From: Antedon mediterranea
Taxonomy: Eukaryota; Echinodermata; Crinoidea; Comatulida; Antedonidae
DNA: 60,000 nucleotides
NCBI RefSeq assembly: GCF_964355755.1
Contig: NC_092673.1
Location: forward strand, 1,495,001-1,555,000
Direction: 5' to 3'
Made by a program: the position numbers and the translations under genes. The notes under the pieces were generated by a model. That model saw only the letters and a list, made by a program, of their open reading frames with translations, had not been told where the DNA came from and ran no database searches. The stretch's first letter is position 1. Every line of letters begins with the position of its first letter. Below are positions 45,901 through 57,352 of this stretch, in pieces.

Positions 45901-47605
45901 ATAAACAGGTCATATAATATATATAACAGTAGTACTGTTTATCTACCAAAATAACTGAGTGAGAAATACAGTACAGAAACTGGTCCTTGTAACCGTGATA
46001 CTAGATCACATATGGTGGCTATTGACTGTATACAGTAAGCGCTTACGGACACTGCTTGTTGATGCTTAAAACAACATTACTCATGCATCCCACTAGACCA
46101 CTATCATGTATATATATCCCTATTTTTATTTAAGTAATGGTAGGGAAAATGGTATTGGAGGGGTGCAATTCATAATGACTAGGTACTAGTCCATGCCCTG
46201 TCCATGTAATTGGATGGTTTATAGGCGTAGAGTACACGTTTCCTGTTGCATTTCTAATGCACATTCAACACAATTATGTTACCATGTGATTATCTAATAA
46301 TGTTTATGATTAGCTACAAGAGTAAACAACACAGAAGTTTTAGATGTCTTTTTTAAATGGCAGTGATAAACAGTGTGAAATAGGCTACAATTGGCAGGAT
46401 ACATTTCTTTGGTAACTAAACATTTAGAAACACAAGAAGGAAGGAAGGAGATCTTATGGTTAAATCTTAGTCGTTGCCGTTGTTGTAGGCCAATACGCCT
46501 TTACACTAATAATGATATAAACCATTGATCCGTATAATTTTGAATAATGATAATGTCTTGGAGCCTTGAACTTATTTCAAGTATTGATAACATTAAGTTT
46601 ATTTTGTGCCTAGCTTACGGTACCTGTAGTGAGAGAACAATAGCAAAAAAACAATAGCAAAAAATAATTGTTTGTTTTTTGTACATAAGTAAGAATGGTA
46701 CATAGTACATTAGTAGTAGAAATATCCCTGTGACCCAGTGAAAACAGCGACAACAAACTTTGTGCGCTCTTCATTCCAAATATGATGATGTATCTCCCCC
46801 TCGCCATGTCCACTGGTATACAGTACCACTGTCTTCAGTTCTTTTGTACCGTTGCTAAGTTTCCAATTTCAGGTATAGGTTTGATTTGATTTGAATTTAT
46901 TTGGAAAATCATCATAAAAAATACATACAAAGTGTTCATACAAGTGTACATACAAGGTGTTCAGCCAAAAACTGTTCATTTCATATTGTTCATTCGCTCT
47001 GTAGAAAAGGGGTTGGTTTATCCAGAGGAGTTGTACTCGTAGACTAACTACCACTGTTGGCCTGTGTCTAGTGTTAACAGTGGCGTAACGCAGAGGCCCG
47101 AAGCCCCAGCCAGTCAGCCAGTGAGCGCTCATAGACGTTACGCCACAGAGTGTTTCTGTTCAGAAAATGTCTTAATTCTCAAACTCAACAGTACAAAACT
47201 ACCATTAAAATACTGTGTGTTATGGAAAAGTTGATTGTGATATATCATCTACCATCCAATGAATATTTTGAATATTAAAGTTGATAGTTACATAATAATG
47301 TGTTTAGACAATAAAGCATAATAATGATATGTACAATAATAATACAGAAGTAGTATTGATGAAGGTCACACTGAAATTAATATTTAGTGATGACAGAGAT
47401 ATGTGACAATGATGACAGTGATATGTGACAACAATGACAGTGATGCATTTATTCAATACAATATATTATCACATTCCTGAGATCACAATCACATTTATTA
47501 TGTATTTTGTATATTTCAGAATCTTTTGGAAGTTCAAGTTATCAGAATCAAAACTCGCCATCGGTGGTGGTTGCCAGTCCACTTGCGGAAAATAGTGACA
47601 ACAAG
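33632..47605 (+). CDS. Unrecognised Ser/Thr/Pro-rich protein, N-terminal part (two exons, incomplete)
   Basis: Exons 33632-33986 and 47520-47605 join in phase (CAA G|AA TCT) to give 147 residues starting MPVSSPPSINVNNPG. The segment is disordered, rich in Ser, Thr, Pro, Tyr and Arg, with many S/T-P sites (SSPP, TSPRTSPS, ASPTE, HSPGY, NSPSV, ASPLA) and basic RRRSHQ. No domain, signal peptide or membrane segment is visible. I do not recognise the family; it looks like the N-terminus of a large cytoplasmic, perhaps scaffold or signalling, protein. The first ATG of the exon is used; the exon starts at about 33553 after the acceptor tttctttatag. Exon 2 ends in phase 0 before GTTTGT. The gene continues past 47605; no secure third exon was found. 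Confidence 0.75.
34211..34262 (-). repeat. SINE/LINE 3'-tail fragment
   Basis: On the minus strand: gcgcctaagcactcctag, then gctttataaattattattatt. Similar tail to the SINE at 58055. Confidence 0.45.
34333..34420. repeat. Nested palindromes of 'agatctagaaaactcagat'
   Basis: The words tctagaaaactcagatct and agatatatctgagttttcta alternate in both orientations, so the segment can fold into several hairpins or a cruciform. Confidence 0.7.
34739..34846. repeat. 54-bp tandem duplication
   Basis: gctgccatagttcaatcatg ... cggcctagcttcaacctcta occurs twice in a row (34739 and 34793) with about one difference. Confidence 0.85.
37261..37540 (+). repeat. 28-bp minisatellite, exactly 10 units, with AATAAA
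   Basis: Unit aataaagcagcaagtctgct + ttaacctt. Nine units start AATAAA and unit five ATTAAA. Units carry either tctgc (2-5, 9, 10) or tcttc (1, 6, 7, 8). AAAGCAG and CTGCTTT within a tctgc unit can pair as a short hairpin. Confidence 0.95.
37842..38004. mobile_element. Palindromic MITE, family 1, copy 7
   Basis: aactatcaaactagttc to aatagtgtaggcaaggctt; the left terminus is eroded. Confidence 0.72.
38382..39381. mobile_element. PIF/Harbinger-type element 1
   Basis: Ends GGGTATGTTCAGACCTACGG and its inverse ...CGAACAGGCCC, flanked by TTA (38379-38381 and 39382-39384), the Harbinger target duplication. The outer 30 bases match imperfectly. It carries a broken Myb/SANT-like gene on the minus strand but no nuclease-type transposase gene. 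Confidence 0.88.
38624..39002 (-). pseudogene. Harbinger-associated Myb/SANT-like DNA-binding protein, frameshifted
   Basis: From the ATG at 39002 the frame reads MSSKRAHWRQTEVKYLISLW, SPEFRDRLEVKNW and MSVFNEMADTLADG, then hits a stop at 38826. The neighbouring frame continues with KEGFNIQTKLKGSSYKAAKD and FEHFSAINDILGHRP to 38624. Together they form one Myb/SANT (trihelix-like) domain, the accessory protein that Harbinger elements encode beside the transposase. The break is a frameshift near 38830-38842. Non-functional as it stands unless an intron corrects it. Confidence 0.72.
39868..41560. mobile_element. DNA element with CTGGG ends and 5-bp target repeat, class unresolved
   Basis: Left end CTGGGCTCGCACTGGC and, inverted at the right, CTGGGGTAGCACTAAC; GCACT flanks both sides (39863-39867 and 41561-41565). 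The target was an 18-bp tandem repeat (gcactcataatgtaaatt). Inside: a 240-bp tandem duplication, a GC-rich patch near 40760-41060, and an AT-rich end with repeated 'ttggctaaa'. No transposase recognised. Confidence 0.65.
40265..40742. repeat. 240-bp tandem duplication
   Basis: ttaccgggattgtctatttt ... gaggctaacggggatttagc appears at 40265 and 40505, nearly identical. It lies inside the element 39868-41560. Confidence 0.9.
42130..43670. mobile_element. Probable DNA element with TTGGTTATCCGC ends
   Basis: TTGGTTATCCGC at 42130-42141 is inverted at 43659-43670. The left end is also a hairpin (GGTTATCCGCAACgaaGTTG CAGGATAACC, 42132-42161). The interior is rich in gcgcg/acgcgc words and has a ~356-bp diverged direct repeat (gtgacgtcatc.tatggcca at 42882 and 43238). 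No target duplication or transposase found, so the call rests on the ends and the unusual composition. Confidence 0.5.
44736..45050. repeat. ~153-bp diverged tandem duplication
   Basis: ttcactggctacagtacttt ... gtattcaacaatc.ctaactatcagctagaaatt starts at 44736 and 44890. It is rich in TACAGTA and TACTGTA words. Confidence 0.75.
45356..45526. mobile_element. Palindromic MITE, family 1, copy 8
   Basis: ctgtctacgctatcaaac to gatagtgtagacagagctt, with inner gatatgacatcaccat. Confidence 0.78.
46739..46815 (+). pseudogene. Decayed duplicate of the exon 2 end and donor region
   Basis: aacagcgacaacaaactttg + tgcgctcttcattcc matches 47591-47654 (aatagtgacaacaaggtttg + tgtgctcttcattcc), the last bases of the second exon and its donor. 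Here aaggttt has become aaacttt, so the GT donor is lost. Confidence 0.6.
46880..46932 (-). repeat. Dispersed repeat end, 'tcaaatcaaatc' tail, copy 2
   Basis: Second copy of the repeat at 30341, same orientation; homology fades beyond acatacaaagt. Confidence 0.55.
47078..47148. mobile_element. Very short hAT-like MITE
   Basis: CAGTGGCGTAACG and CGTTACGCCACAG are inverted ends of a 71-bp element; the flanking octamers AGTGTTAA and AGTGTTTC fit a diverged 8-bp hAT duplication. Confidence 0.6.
47520..47605 (+). CDS. Ser/Thr/Pro-rich gene, second coding exon
   Basis: Acceptor tatatttcag. Encodes SFGSSSYQNQNSPSVVVA to AENSDNK; the phase fits exon 1. The donor GTTTGT is weak. Confidence 0.7.
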
Positions 47606-48512
47606 GTTTGTGTGCTCTTCATTCCATGATGTATCCCTCCCTTGTCCCATCCACTTTACACTTTAAACTAGCCTTATACATAATAGAATTCCTTGATATT
47701 TACATGCAGCCCTCTCATTCTTTATTACTCTACTAATAACATTCGTCATTCTTTTAAAATTCAAAATGATTAAACATTCTCCAAAGAAACAGTTGTTCAA
47801 TACGAGGAACCGCTGACTTCTTTACTTAACCTAGCTTTAAAACAAAATTGTGAATAATGAAAAAAAAAAAATCAAAATCTACTTCTTCATCAGTGATGTA
47901 GCCACGAGAAATAAAGTGGTCCAGTTTTGTCAAGAAAAAGGAACAATCTCTATTCAAGCCACTGGGTTGTCATAAGGCCTGTGAAAAAGTGGTCAGGTTG
48001 AAACCTTACCAACCAGCTATGGCCATGTTTATACTGTAGCAAAACGACCAGTCCCTCCTTGTTCTATATTTTACTAAAAGCAATATAGGCTGAAATAGGT
48101 GTAAAATAATTTTCACTGTACTGTACAGTAAATGCAGTAACTGGTGAATTTGTCTTTCTATTGCTTGACTGCATTGCTGTATCAAAATAATATTATTACA
48201 ATGTAGGAAAAATTATCATTATGCACACACATCCCCTATCAGTTTTGTGGCTAATGATAAATGAAATGATGAAATTAAATCATTAGTGGCATTTTAGTTA
48301 GTCTCTACATCATCAACAACATCATCAAATATTCATCATATTACAATTTATTGTATTATCTTTGCATCAGTTTCTTTTTCTAGACAATTTTTAGCAGTAG
48401 CTTGACGACATCACTCAACATTCAGTTAAACTCAGATTGGCAAAAAAAGAACTAAAATTCAAAATCTTAAATTGCATTTTATCTGGATTGTGACAGTAAA
48501 ATTAAAGTATAA

Positions 48513-49562
48513 GGCCCTGTTCAGACCCATGGCGTTAGACCGTTTTAGCGTACAACGTTACTATCAAGGTCACGTTACACACCGCAGAGAAAAAAACGAG
48601 GTGTTCAGACCCATAGCGTACGATTATCGTTACAACGGAAGTACGTCATCCAGGTTGTTTCTAGTTGCATATTCATATGCTCTTACACACGTGTTTTCAT
48701 CATTATTTCCACTGTATATAGGCCTAGATCCCAGCCCTACAATTATGACAAAATTTGCCGTAAATAAAACATACCTCATAGTAAAGCCAAATTTCTGTTT
48801 CTATTGTTTTTATTTTGTAGTAAAATTATAAAAAACATTTTAAAAACAAAAATAAAGCAGGCCTCGTAATGATGAAGAAAAAAATGATTGTTATTAGTCT
48901 ATCCAGTCCAGTCAAATATATATATTCTTTGGTCCAGTCGGTTGAAAATAACCCTTAACTTGCTAATAAAAGAGACACAGCTCCCCTTGTTTGTTTACTG
49001 ATTTTTTTAGGAGTTAGGGGGTTTTCAGCATTAAACTTGTCCAGTCTAGTCTGCCTTGTATGAATGAGTGACTTGATGTCCCACGCTAGTTTTTAGCTTG
49101 AATGAAATGCGTGAATGGCTCTAGGCCTAGCTAGGCCTAAAAGCGGATGGGATCGTAGTCCCTATGTTTAAATACAAGGTGCATGTATTTATGTCATTTG
49201 TTAGAAAATATAATGGTAATCAGTTGATAAAAGTTTGTAGCCTTTGTAATAGTTGTATTTGTAGTGTAGTTAGGCCTTATTTATTCTGGCCTTTTTGTTA
49301 TTGAAATCCATCTCACACATTGACGATACAAGATGTCAGCCTAGGTCAAACCTTGTTTCGCGTCATAACAGGAAACGTTCTGATTGGATACAACATTGAC
49401 TTACAGTAGCGTCGTACGCTAAAACGGTACTATCAACCGTTTTCCACTACAACGCTACAACCGTTGTACGACGCGTTGTACGCTAATCCCCAACTGTTCA
49501 GACACACATTCTTTTAGCGTCGTACGCTAAAACGGTCTAACGCCATGGGTCTGAACAGGGCC
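48513..49562. mobile_element. PIF/Harbinger-type element 2
   Basis: Near-perfect inverted ends beginning GGCCCTGTTCAGACCCATGG and extending over about 45 bp, flanked by TAA (48510-48512 and 49563-49565). GTTCAGACCCAT recurs about 90 bp inside the left end, and cgtcgtacgctaaaacggt recurs near the right end; these are likely transposase-binding subterminal repeats. No coding sequence recognised. The ends match element 1 (TGTTCAGACC), so the two belong to related families. Confidence 0.9.
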
Positions 49563-52500
49563 TAAGTTGATTATGCCTACTGTGATATACATCCAGTTAA
49601 CTTTGGCTTTGAATGATTTATACTTAGCTTTTGTTTTCGTGATGCGGCACTCGGCTACGTAGCTGTCATGTAAAAATGTAGACTATTTTGTGCCTAGCTT
49701 ACCTGGATAAACCGACAAATGCCGTATTCTTCTTGAAGAGCGAGATATACTCAAAATGTAGAAAATTCATTGAACACCCCTTTCCATAAATGGTACAGTC
49801 TAATGGACTGGTTTCTTTTCTCTATCAGAGTTATAAATACAGTCAATCTTGCTGTTTAACTGTGTTCAACTAACTGTAAGGCGGTCAAACGTTATGAATA
49901 TACCTATGAAACCTAGTTAATATTGCATGTACATTACATCTAAGTTAACAACACATAGGTGTAACATTGTTACTGCTTTTAACTCCATTTTATGCAAGTT
50001 TTACTGTAGTGTGTGTACATCTAGAGAGGGAAGGCATTGTAGAGGTTGTGTTTTCATTAATTTTGAATAGAATATTTAATTTTTGTATCCATGGATGACA
50101 AATTGTCAGCAACTGTTAATGCCATACAACATCTGTCTTAGACAACACATAAACAGATGAAATTTACTCCTGTTTTATAGAGATATCTAAGAATTATTCT
50201 GTGATATAGAAAAGAAACTTTGATATATCCTAGCAAATGCTAACCTAGTTCTAAAATTGTTGTTCTTGATTAATTTTTCCTTTTCTATTTTATACATGTT
50301 ATAAATTTACTTTTTATTGTGTCACCTTCTTGTTGAAATGTTGATACAGAACATAATAATACTGAAAAAAATTGATGAATTATAATAATTTTTCGTAATG
50401 GATTTTTAACTATAAATCATGAAATCCTGTATTTTATTAAAAGCAAAATGTAAAAAACATTTTTAATCCTAGATAATACTGTGTTCAGCATTAAATTTTG
50501 TTGTTTCAGTGTTAAGCTTAGTATTACACAAGTTTTCTAAGACTGTCTGCAGGCTTGGTAGGACACTATATCGCATGCGGTTTATAAGCCTACCTTTAGG
50601 CTTTTCCTGATGTCTGTTGCCTCAACTAAACTGATAAAACACAGCCTAGCTCTGTTAGCATTTCCTTATAGTCAAGAGTCTATTCCGTGACTCATAGGAC
50701 AAAGCCCTATTGACCCGTCCATTTCTAAGGCCTCTAAATTTATATACAGCTCTTGAGAGACTTTCTATTAATGTTGAAAGAGACTATCAGTATAATTGTT
50801 TTCTTTAAAAAAAGTCTACTTTAGCATTAAAATTATCAATTATACTACATTCATTTATATTTTTATATATTTTAATACAATTTGGTATCATTTTATAAAT
50901 AACTGATGTATATTTTCTAGTAAAGTTTTTTTTCCATTTTTAACTTGTGTAGTGTACAAACAATACCAAAAGTACAACTACAATAACATACATACTTTTC
51001 TTAGCATTAAATATCTATCTATCTTTACCCCAAAACGTCCTCAAAGTTCTCTGAAAATATTATCTTCATTTTATATCAAATAACCAATATAAAATCTGCT
51101 TAACTACTATCAAATTGAGAGAATGTGGAAATAATATTATAAGTATAGTTACAATTACATGAACTCTGTTCTACGTTACATCAATGTTGAACGCATACGA
51201 TATGTCTTACATATTATGCATTAAATATATTCTACCAAAACCACAATTTTTTACTATTTACTTAAACTAAAGAATGAACTATGTGGAAAGCATTTTGTGA
51301 ACTTGTTTTCAACTGGCCTTGTTCTGATAGTACAGCCATACAATTAGCATATCATAGCCCCGCAGCCAATAACATGATAGCAGCCTAGGATGTTGGCATT
51401 ATCAACAAATGTAAAGCATTTCTTCAGTCAAATTTACTTTGTTAAATAAAAGCTACTGTAGACCATGTTAGAAAGTTAAAACACTGATTAAGAGAATTTG
51501 TAAACTAAAAACAAAGTTTATATTTTGTTGATATTATATGGAATAGAATAGAAAAGGCAGCCAGTTTATTTAGGCTAAGTACATTGTACTTTGTACATGA
51601 CATAATGTGTGATAAAAAGTATAAAATATGTCTACAGGTTTACAAGGTATAGTAGTAGTAAGGTATTAATATGACTCTTTCTTTAAATCTGTTAGCTCTC
51701 AACAGGTGAACACATTTCAACAAGAGATAATAACATTAAATGCTTAAAAAACATTAGTCATATTCTGGCAGGCATGGTTACATTAAAATCACCTGGGGAA
51801 GTTTGAAACATGTAATGAAAATGTGATACCTCTACACAAAACTTGTTGTTCCATTTTAATAATACACAAACAGAGATTTGAAAAATTATTTATGAAAATA
51901 GTAAATATTATTATAGATTCAGTAACGTTTATTTTGTTTGTATGGGATGTGTTTTGTAGGGTTGTGGAGCATATTAATTATTTTAAACCAAAATAATCTT
52001 TTTCTCCAAAATAAGTAGTTAATAAGAAACTTGATTCAATCGCTTTTATGTTGGTTTAATAAGGTTTGCTGTGTTTTTTGTTGGTTTTTTTTTTTGGGGT
52101 GGGTTAGTATCTTACTTTTTAATTAAGTACCATCTTACAGTACGAAAAATAAACAAGGACAATCAGAAACTAAAGTGGCTAGTGGCTTTCCATTTCTTTA
52201 TCGCAATTAAGTTAATTAATTGAGGTTAACAATGAGAAAAATGTTCCACATTCATCATTGATCATTTTATTCTGAGTTCATGCAGTTTACTATTTCAGAC
52301 TTCACTATTTTTCTTTCATTTTTATCAGTTTATTTACTGACCTAACATTTTATCTTCTGACTCATTCTGTAACTTTCTGGCATTTATTATCTAAGTTTAG
52401 TTTGCTCTCGGCGGAAATTCATTTACCAACTCACGAACCTATTTCTTTTGTATTATTTCCAACAGGTTCATTTTACCTATTCATCTTGTGTTGCATTTAA

Positions 52501-52573
52501 TTTAAAAGTTATTTTTTTTACCTAATTTCATAGGAAAAATCTTTTTTTTTACCAATTGCAACTTTAATATGCT

Positions 52574-52730
52574 TAAGCTCTGTCTACATTATCAAACTTT
52601 ATGTGACAAAAAATGTAATATGCTTATATATGGACATGATGATGTCATATCTCTACCATATTTGGGCATATCACTACCATATTTGGGCACATCACACTTT
52701 TTTTGTCAAACTAGTTTGATAGTGTAGACA
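52574..52730. mobile_element. Palindromic MITE, family 1, copy 9
   Basis: TAAGCTCTGTCTACATTATC to GATAGTGTAGACA; the right terminus is truncated. Confidence 0.8.
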
Positions 52731-54045
52731 ACAAAATGTTTGTGTTCAAAATTATCATGGGATGTTTTTTCAACTCTGAAATGCTACCTTCTGTAATGAA
52801 ACTATACTGTACAATGAATCATTTCCAATGATCTATCAGTATTTTAAATTTATTTAAAATACAAGGCTGTCCAATCAGATGTTTGTATTAAACACACTGA
52901 TTTAGCCACAGGCATACTACGGTACTGTATTCCTACTTTATGACCTCGGTTGCAGTTTACCTACAAGCCTTTATTCGTAAGAAAGGGAAATACGGTCTGG
53001 ATGAAAAGGCGGCTCCGTACAGTCTATAGTCGTAGTGTCGTAGCCACTAGGCATGTTATCTTAAATGGGAGAAAGACTCTGAGATTGAGAAATTACACTT
53101 AAGTTGAAGTAAAATCAACTTTGTTTGCTTCGTTGCACTGCCTTCTCACTGTTGTGTAGTCTGTATGGATTCAAACGGCTTCTTACATATTCATACAATG
53201 TATATACAACTTTAGAAGAAATTCAGATTATGTTATACAACATTACTACATATGCGTATTGGATTTGGCACTTTGACTTTATAAAGACACATACTAAAAA
53301 ATTACAATATCTAAAACTCTCAATTTGAAATGAAATTAATTTTCAATTTATTAAATATCAATAATACAAAATTTACAATTTTGCCAAATAGTTTTAACAT
53401 TAACTTTAAGTATAATCTTTTTAAATTTTTTTAAAATCAATAATGTTTTGAATTGTTCAAAAGTATTTCAAACCTCTTTAAAACATAGTTATCAAATCTG
53501 TTTATAAACCGTGGTCCAAGTTTGAATGAATAATCACATAATGCTCTTTATCCATATATTTATAAGCCGCAAGAGTAATGGGATTTACAGTACGTCACAA
53601 TATATACTGTATATTGTTTTTTGTTTTGTTTAGCTTAAACACCACTTTTATTCACATTTATCTCATCATGTCATAATATTATTCCTTTATTATAAGTATT
53701 TTTTTATAGAACAATATGCCAAAAATTTTTGTCAAACAATAGTGCACTACTATTTGTTGTGGTTTTTTTGGTAATTGGGTATAAACAAATTTTCATTTTA
53801 CTGATTAAAATTAATGAAGCAAGTACATTCAGAGTTTAGTAGCTTTGTTTAATGTGCTATGTTCTTGAGGGCTTACATTGAATAATGACTCTTGACTTCA
53901 CATATGCTAATGTAATAGCTAGAACATTATTGAATTATTTTGCGATAGTGAACTTACTATTGGATAGGCATTGAATGGAGGATTATTAGTGTCTGAAACT
54001 CAAGGAAACACTTAGAATTAAGTAGCACATCATTATCATGAGATT

Positions 54046-54430
54046 TAAAGGGACAGTCACCTCAAGGAAACTGTGACAAAAATCATTGATATTACTGTAT
54101 TTCAGAAGCCCAATTTAAAGGGACTGTGACAAAATAATATGTACTAGTGCTTGCACGGAATATTTTCCCTTTTAACATTTTAAACGATGAAATACAAACT
54201 GTGAAAAATCATTGATATTACTGTGTTTCAGAATCCCAATTTAAAGAGACTGTGACAAAATAAGCTGTAATAATGCAGTGCTTGCACGGAATAATTCCTC
54301 TTTTAACATTTTAAACGATGAAATGCAAACTGGGACAAAAATCATAAAAACTATTTCTTAAGTCTAACTTAAATGCACTGTGACAAACAATCTGCCCTAT
54401 ATGCTGGTGCTTGCATGGAATAAGAAAGAA
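54046..54430. repeat. ~126-133-bp diverged tandem repeat, about three copies
   Basis: aatcattgatattactgt.tttcaga...actgtgacaaaataa...gcttgcacggaata...aacattttaaacgatgaaat recurs from 54081, 54207 and 54340. Confidence 0.75.
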
Positions 54431-56567
54431 GTTGGTATAATTTAAAGGGACAGTAGGCCTATAGAAACCTCACCCTGAGTCCTAAAGGAAATGGAACAAG
54501 TGTACCATTAAGAAAATATGATATTGCAAAGATACTGGATATAGATTAATGTAGTAGTGCTGAGAAAGCAAACATCAATGTTACAGTAGGCCTATTGATT
54601 TATTATTTATCATAAGTTAGTGTTTTATCAGAAATATATAACATTTAGTATACTGCCCTCTTGTGTTGAACACATTAATTATTATTTTTTTTGTAAGGAG
54701 TGACAATTAGAACAGAAAATTGAAAACCAGCAAAAATATATTCTGCATAAGCCAAACGACTATAAGTGTATTAACATTAACTGTTGCTCGTCGCGGCTCT
54801 ACCATCGTTTTCAACATGCCAATATTTGTACAATATTACTTGGGAGCTATTTGTTGAATTTACTATGGAAACCATTGATCAAAGATATCAATAACTGCAA
54901 ATTATTCATTGTTCTTTCTTCTTTGTCGGAGACTGATATTTATTCTGGATTTGACTCTTTGTTGTGCTTTATCATAAAATAGATTTCAATATATTAATTG
55001 TAGAAAAGATTTAACTGATAACAATAACATAAGTTGTATTGTGAATAATAACTTAAAATAATATTTCCATTAACTCTTTTTGTGTTGCTGCTTAAATTTA
55101 AGTTCATTTTAATAATTATTGTTTCCATAACCAATACTATAATTAACTAATATATAATGTTGTCATCAAGCATTTACAATACAATTAACATTTTATTATA
55201 TTGCATTTAGTTTTAACAATTTGTTTCATGTCTTCTCAATTTTTAAGAAACATGACTATACTATTATTTCCTATTTTATTCTTGTCCCAAAAATAGTCAC
55301 ATTCAGTTTAAAGAATCGCTTAATTTTCCATCAAAATGACATGATCGCGGTCATTAAGTGTTCTTAAAGGAGGATAGACTAAAAGCTAATCATCAAACAA
55401 ATTTGTTTAAATTCTGGAATATGAAACTAAAAACAGTTTGTTTTATTTGGCCTGAGTCACAAGAGATATTTCAGTAGATATTAAACAATGTTCTAAACAT
55501 GGTTTATTGCAAAATGTACTGGTTGCAAGTAAAAACATGATTCATCAACTTGGACTACCTGTAGTGCAGCAGGAGTCGACTGTCAGATCTGTGTAGCAAG
55601 ACGAATGGAAACAAGTGGTTTGTGTAGACGGACGAGAGATGCCAGCCAATGCGTGGGCTTGCTTGTGTGTAGGCCTGCTTAGTAATCGCACTTAGAATTC
55701 GGGCTAAGATACCACATGGGTACCCTGCTGGTGGGAGTTTGTCTCTCCAAATTGCTAAGCTGGTTCAGTGTAGTTTGCATAACACACTCTGTAAGCGTTG
55801 GTGACCTCTAGGTCAGCTTGTTACTATGCGAATATAATATGATTAGGAATCCAAAATGGCAACTTTCTATTTAACTTTGTTTCGCTTTGACTTTTTTAAA
55901 TCGATAAAACAGAAAAATTTCATTCTTACTGATGCTTAAGTATTTCAAGAAATTGAAATGTAATCCAAGTTTGATTGTTTAATTAAAGAGATTTGGATCA
56001 AAGAACTATGAATTCAATTAAAGCCAAATTGTTTACTAATTAATCAAGGATAAGCTTATTTTAAAAATTATTTTAGTGTTTTTTCTTTTTCACTAATTTA
56101 AAATTGTTCCATGATGGTTCCAAAACGTCTTGTTTTTTTACTGTAATTTTTATTTTAAAGTTTATGATAATATAGTAAACGTTTAATTTGTTTTAAAAAA
56201 TTGAATAACAAATCTCCAAATGGGATTACTGGGTCATATACAGTAATTATAACATCTTTTGAGCTTGTGAAAAAACAACGCATTCACATTCAATGTTTTA
56301 AACATTTTTTAAGAACCATGTTTTGTTTTGAAGGTGAGACAATGATGTTATTTAAATTCAAGGTGTAATTTTAGACCACTTTGTTTTTAATTTTCCCAAA
56401 GGTGTTTTTTCTTGTTATAATAGACTTCCTTTCTTCCGATGTCCTTGACCAATGTAAGCCAATCATTTTCTTGATTTAATCTGGCGCCCTCTAAGGAATG
56501 TTTACACAGCACTGTAATGAGATTCTCTTGCTTCATTATTGTGGAGTTGACCTGCCATTGTGTGCAG

Positions 56568-56616
56568 CCAATCAGAAAGCTCGATGGATATGCAAATAAG
56601 CTACGACTCTATAAAT
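56568..56616 (+). promoter_or_regulatory. Promoter-like cluster: CCAAT, octamer, TATA
   Basis: gCCAATcaga (56568-56572), the POU octamer ATGCAAAT (56590-56597) and TATAAAT (56610-56616) follow each other at promoter-like spacing; two more CCAAT words lie at about 56450 and 56459. No first exon or long reading frame is recognisable downstream. Could drive an alternative transcript of the gene to the left or a downstream gene. Confidence 0.35.
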
Positions 56617-57352
56617 CAAAATAGGGATTATCTTAGGTTCAGATATGGAATAGTCGATTTATTTTAGGGGAATGTTTACATGTTTAGGGAATACTATTGC
56701 TTGCTTAAGAAATAGCTAGCTTTAATAAATATGATAATAAATAAAAACAGCATATTGGTATTTTATTTTAATTGTTTCTTTGATTTGATGAAAAAATTAT
56801 ATTTTTGGCATTAATATTTTTTCCCCTCATATTCTTACTAAAACATTTGTAATTCCAATTTCCATTTTTGTAAATTTCAGCCTTTTCAGCATTTTTTAGT
56901 ATATATAAACCTGAATAAATAAATGTTAAAAAAAATAAAGTTTTACAGCTTAAAATGAGTGTCTCCTTTAGTGGGTGATAGAGCATTGTATTGGTGAGTT
57001 TATGTGGTGCTGTATTTCATTAATATTAATTTATCATTAAATAACCACTTGTACTTTAGATAACCATCATCATTTATTCATTTGCATTATCATTTGGTTA
57101 ATATCGTTAAGGGTAAAGTTATCAGGCTGTTATAATTGTTAAACTTGCCATGTGTTACCAGAACGTCCAATACAATTGTAGCTTTATATCAATATTACCC
57201 AGAATACACTAGGGTTGAAGGTACCTTAAAAACCTGGAGGAATTATGAGTATTAAAAGAGTTTTCTTAGGGTGAGTGCAAAGATGATCTAGTTATCATAT
57301 ATATATATATATATATATATAAATCAATGAAGTTGCGTAGCACTGTGTAAAT

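Larger units (their letters stand above)
33987..47519. other. 13.5-kb intron of the Ser/Thr/Pro-rich gene
   Basis: Holds the repeats and transposons listed separately between 34211 and 47148. Stretches 34850-37260 and 45530-46730 are AT-rich with frequent TACAGTA and ACTGTA words and no recognisable gene. Confidence 0.6.

Noticed and set aside
55560-55820. GC-richer stretch with a short METSGLCRRTRDASQ frame, considered as an alternative first exon
   Set aside because: No donor in suitable phase and no promoter motif next to it.
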